From CAYOYK01 sp964408185 (GTDB lineage: Bacteria > Bacillota > Clostridia > Christensenellales > Aristaeellaceae): a stretch of 13,151 nucleotides of DNA. The stretch is from positions 1-13,151 of the forward strand of contig CAYOYK010000066.1 of assembly GCA_964408185.1 (NCBI GenBank). The letters are read 5' to 3'. Of this stretch, positions 12,237 through 13,151 are shown piece after piece (the first letter of the stretch is position 1; each line of letters begins with the position of its first letter). The notes beneath the pieces are model-generated. The model was given only the letters and a program-made list of their open reading frames with translations, was not told the origin of the DNA and did not search any database. The position numbers and the translations under genes are program-made.

Positions 12237-12905
12237 CTACCCGCGGATCATTCGCTCCAGCTTTTTCGGCTCGCAGAAGGGGAGCGCCGCTTGCAGGTGC
12301 GATAGGATACGCGTCAGCGACGCGTCCGGCGTCTCCTCCGGCAGCCGGAACGCCTCGCCGAGCCAATCCTCAGGCGCGGTATATCGCGCGATGCCCCAGC
12401 CGTACGGCGCGCCCTTGCGATCGATGGCATACTCAAAGTCCTCGATCACCAGATCAGTGCGCATTTGCAGACGAGTGACGGAGCTGTCAAAGCCCTTTTT
12501 GCCGTCGCGGCCGTAATCGCCCATCCATTTGATGGCCTTGGTGTTCAGGCTGCCATGCTCGCGCACCAGATTATACAGTTGCATATCCTGTCTGGGGGTC
12601 AGGCTGGCCTCGTATCGCGCGTTCAAATCCATCCCCTGCCTGCGCACGTTGGCAAACGCCGGAAACCACGAAAGGCTGATGAACCCTGCCCGCCCCCTAA
12701 AGAACTTGCCGTAAACGCAGCGCTTTTTCTGTGCGATTGGGCCCTTCCACTCCCACGGGCCGTCCACGCCCTCGGCAAACCAAAGCCCCGGAGCGATGCA
12801 GTCCTCCAGCGAATAACCCGGCATGTTGTTTTTGAAAAACGGCAGAAAGCCGAGCTTTTCCACCAGCGCTTCTACATCGGCGGCGCTGGCAACGAGCGGC
12901 AGCAT
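12237..12905 (-). CDS. AlkZ-related / winged-helix protein of uncertain function
   Basis: This predicts a 222-residue cytoplasmic protein. It begins MLPLVASAADVEALVEKLGF and contains LPFFKNNMPGYSLEDC, GPWEWKGPIAQKKRCVYGKFF, GFISLSWFPAFANVRR, LVREHGSLNTKAIKWMGDYG, KGFDSSVTRLQMRTDLVIEDFEYA and PYGWGIARYTAPEDWLG. From memory this pattern matches proteins labelled AlkZ-related in Clostridia, distant relatives of the AlkZ-type winged-helix DNA glycosylases. The segment LVREHGSLNTKAIKW looks like a winged-helix start and TRLQMRTDLVI like the recognition helix region. Catalytic activity on DNA is not demonstrated. ATG at 12905 is selected because AAGGAGG ends 8 bases upstream; the frame runs open to 13133, but that would cross the tRNA promoter and tRNA. 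No obvious promoter is seen upstream. The gene stands alone, convergent with the AraC gene. Confidence 0.82.
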   Translation of the reverse strand: MLPLVASAADVEALVEKLGFLPFFKNNMPGYSLEDCIAPGLWFAEGVDGPWEWKGPIAQKKRCVYGKFFRGRAGFISLSWFPAFANVRRQGMDLNARYEASLTPRQDMQLYNLVREHGSLNTKAIKWMGDYGRDGKKGFDSSVTRLQMRTDLVIEDFEYAIDRKGAPYGWGIARYTAPEDWLGEAFRLPEETPDASLTRILSHLQAALPFCEPKKLERMIRG

Positions 12906-13052
12906 ACAAACGACCTCCTTACCGACGATCTCGGCTTGCATTGCTTCGTTGCGGCGGGCGCTTTTTCCTGCCATATCCGCGCGGAAAGCGGACGAATCGC
13001 GCGCCGCAAGGCGCCCCGGCAAGAAAAAACGCAGTTGCGCACGCATTTTTGC
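12906..13052. other. Intergenic region between the AlkZ-related gene and the tRNA promoter
   Basis: It contains the ribosome site for the leftward gene (cctcct, 12914-12919) and GC-rich short hairpins, including GCGCC-ttgc-GGCGC on the minus strand around 13000-13015. I could not find a convincing leftward -35/-10 pair. Confidence 0.35.
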
Positions 13053-13082
13053 TTGACAAACAATCCGACGCTGATGTATAAT
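13053..13082 (+). promoter_or_regulatory. tRNA-Trp promoter (TTGACA-18-TATAAT)
   Basis: Both hexamers match consensus: TTGACA at 13053-13058 and TATAAT at 13077-13082, with an 18-base spacer. The predicted start near 13089 is about 9 bases before the mature tRNA 5' end at 13098. A promoter this close to consensus is normal for a stable RNA gene. Confidence 0.88.
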
Positions 13083-13097
13083 CCACAAGTATCCCAA

Positions 13098-13151
13098 AGG
13101 GGCATGGTGTAATGGTAACACGTGGGTCTCCAAAACCTTTGTTGAGGGTTC
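13098..13151 (+). tRNA. tRNA-Trp (anticodon CCA), 5' part; 3' end beyond the window
   Basis: The visible bases 1-56 of the tRNA fit the cloverleaf: acceptor strand AGGGGCA (13098-13104), D-stem GTGT/ACAC around AATGGTA with the GG pair, anticodon loop CTCCAAA (13128-13134) with anticodon CCA at 13130-13132, a 4-base variable loop, and the T-arm start GAGGG followed by TTC. The CTCCAAA loop and AGGGGCA acceptor match tRNA-Trp of Firmicutes. The anticodon stem is weak: T27 faces T43 and G28 faces T42. In many Firmicutes tRNA-Trp lies just ahead of secE-nusG, so those genes may follow outside the window; this is inference only. Confidence 0.92.

Noticed and set aside
12906..13133. N-terminal extension of the AlkZ-related protein
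   Set aside because: It would run through the tRNA-Trp gene and its promoter; ATG 12905 has an AAGGAGG ribosome site.

Overview
The window is about 60% G+C by eye. It looks like a chromosomal segment of a high-GC anaerobic member of the Clostridia (Firmicutes). The evidence is a FloA flotillin, strong AGGAGG ribosome sites, sigma-A type TTGACA/TATAAT promoters, a clostridial-style feoA-feoB-Cys-rich operon, Fe-S oxidoreductases and a tRNA-Trp of Firmicutes type. I cannot name the species. There are no insertion sequences, phage genes, rRNA or CRISPR arrays.

Layout. (1) 1-1690: the 3' end of floA, a small single-span membrane protein of unknown function and a LytTR response regulator form one rightward unit, closed by a perfect 12-bp bidirectional terminator. 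(2) 1693-4113, leftward: feoA, feoB and a small Cys-rich FeoB-associated protein form a tightly coupled ferrous-iron uptake operon. It has a near-consensus promoter with a dyad centred on its -35. (3) 4311-8988: a MerR-family regulator of the AdhR/NmlR type faces an aldo/keto reductase with a two-cluster ferredoxin tail. Further right lie a secreted SH3b-domain protein with its own promoter, an iron-sulfur flavoprotein and a second aldo/keto reductase. (4) 9201-12227: a leftward MATE exporter and sugar O-acetyltransferase pair is divergent from an AraC-family regulator. (5) 12237-12905: a leftward AlkZ-related protein. (6) 13098 to the edge: the 5' part of tRNA-Trp behind a strong promoter.

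The most interesting structure is a predicted small regulon. Two promoters, at 4777-4807 and 7378-7408, both have the unusual 19-bp spacer typical of MerR-activated promoters, and each carries a related dyad of the form CWTAAAG-N4-CTTKAWG. They drive the ferredoxin-tailed aldo/keto reductase and the flavoprotein/aldo-keto reductase operon. The MerR protein keeps the cysteine used for electrophile sensing in the AdhR/NmlR group. Together this suggests a reductive carbonyl/electrophile detoxification circuit. The secreted SH3b protein gene sits physically inside it under an ordinary promoter and has no visible terminator before the second MerR-type promoter.
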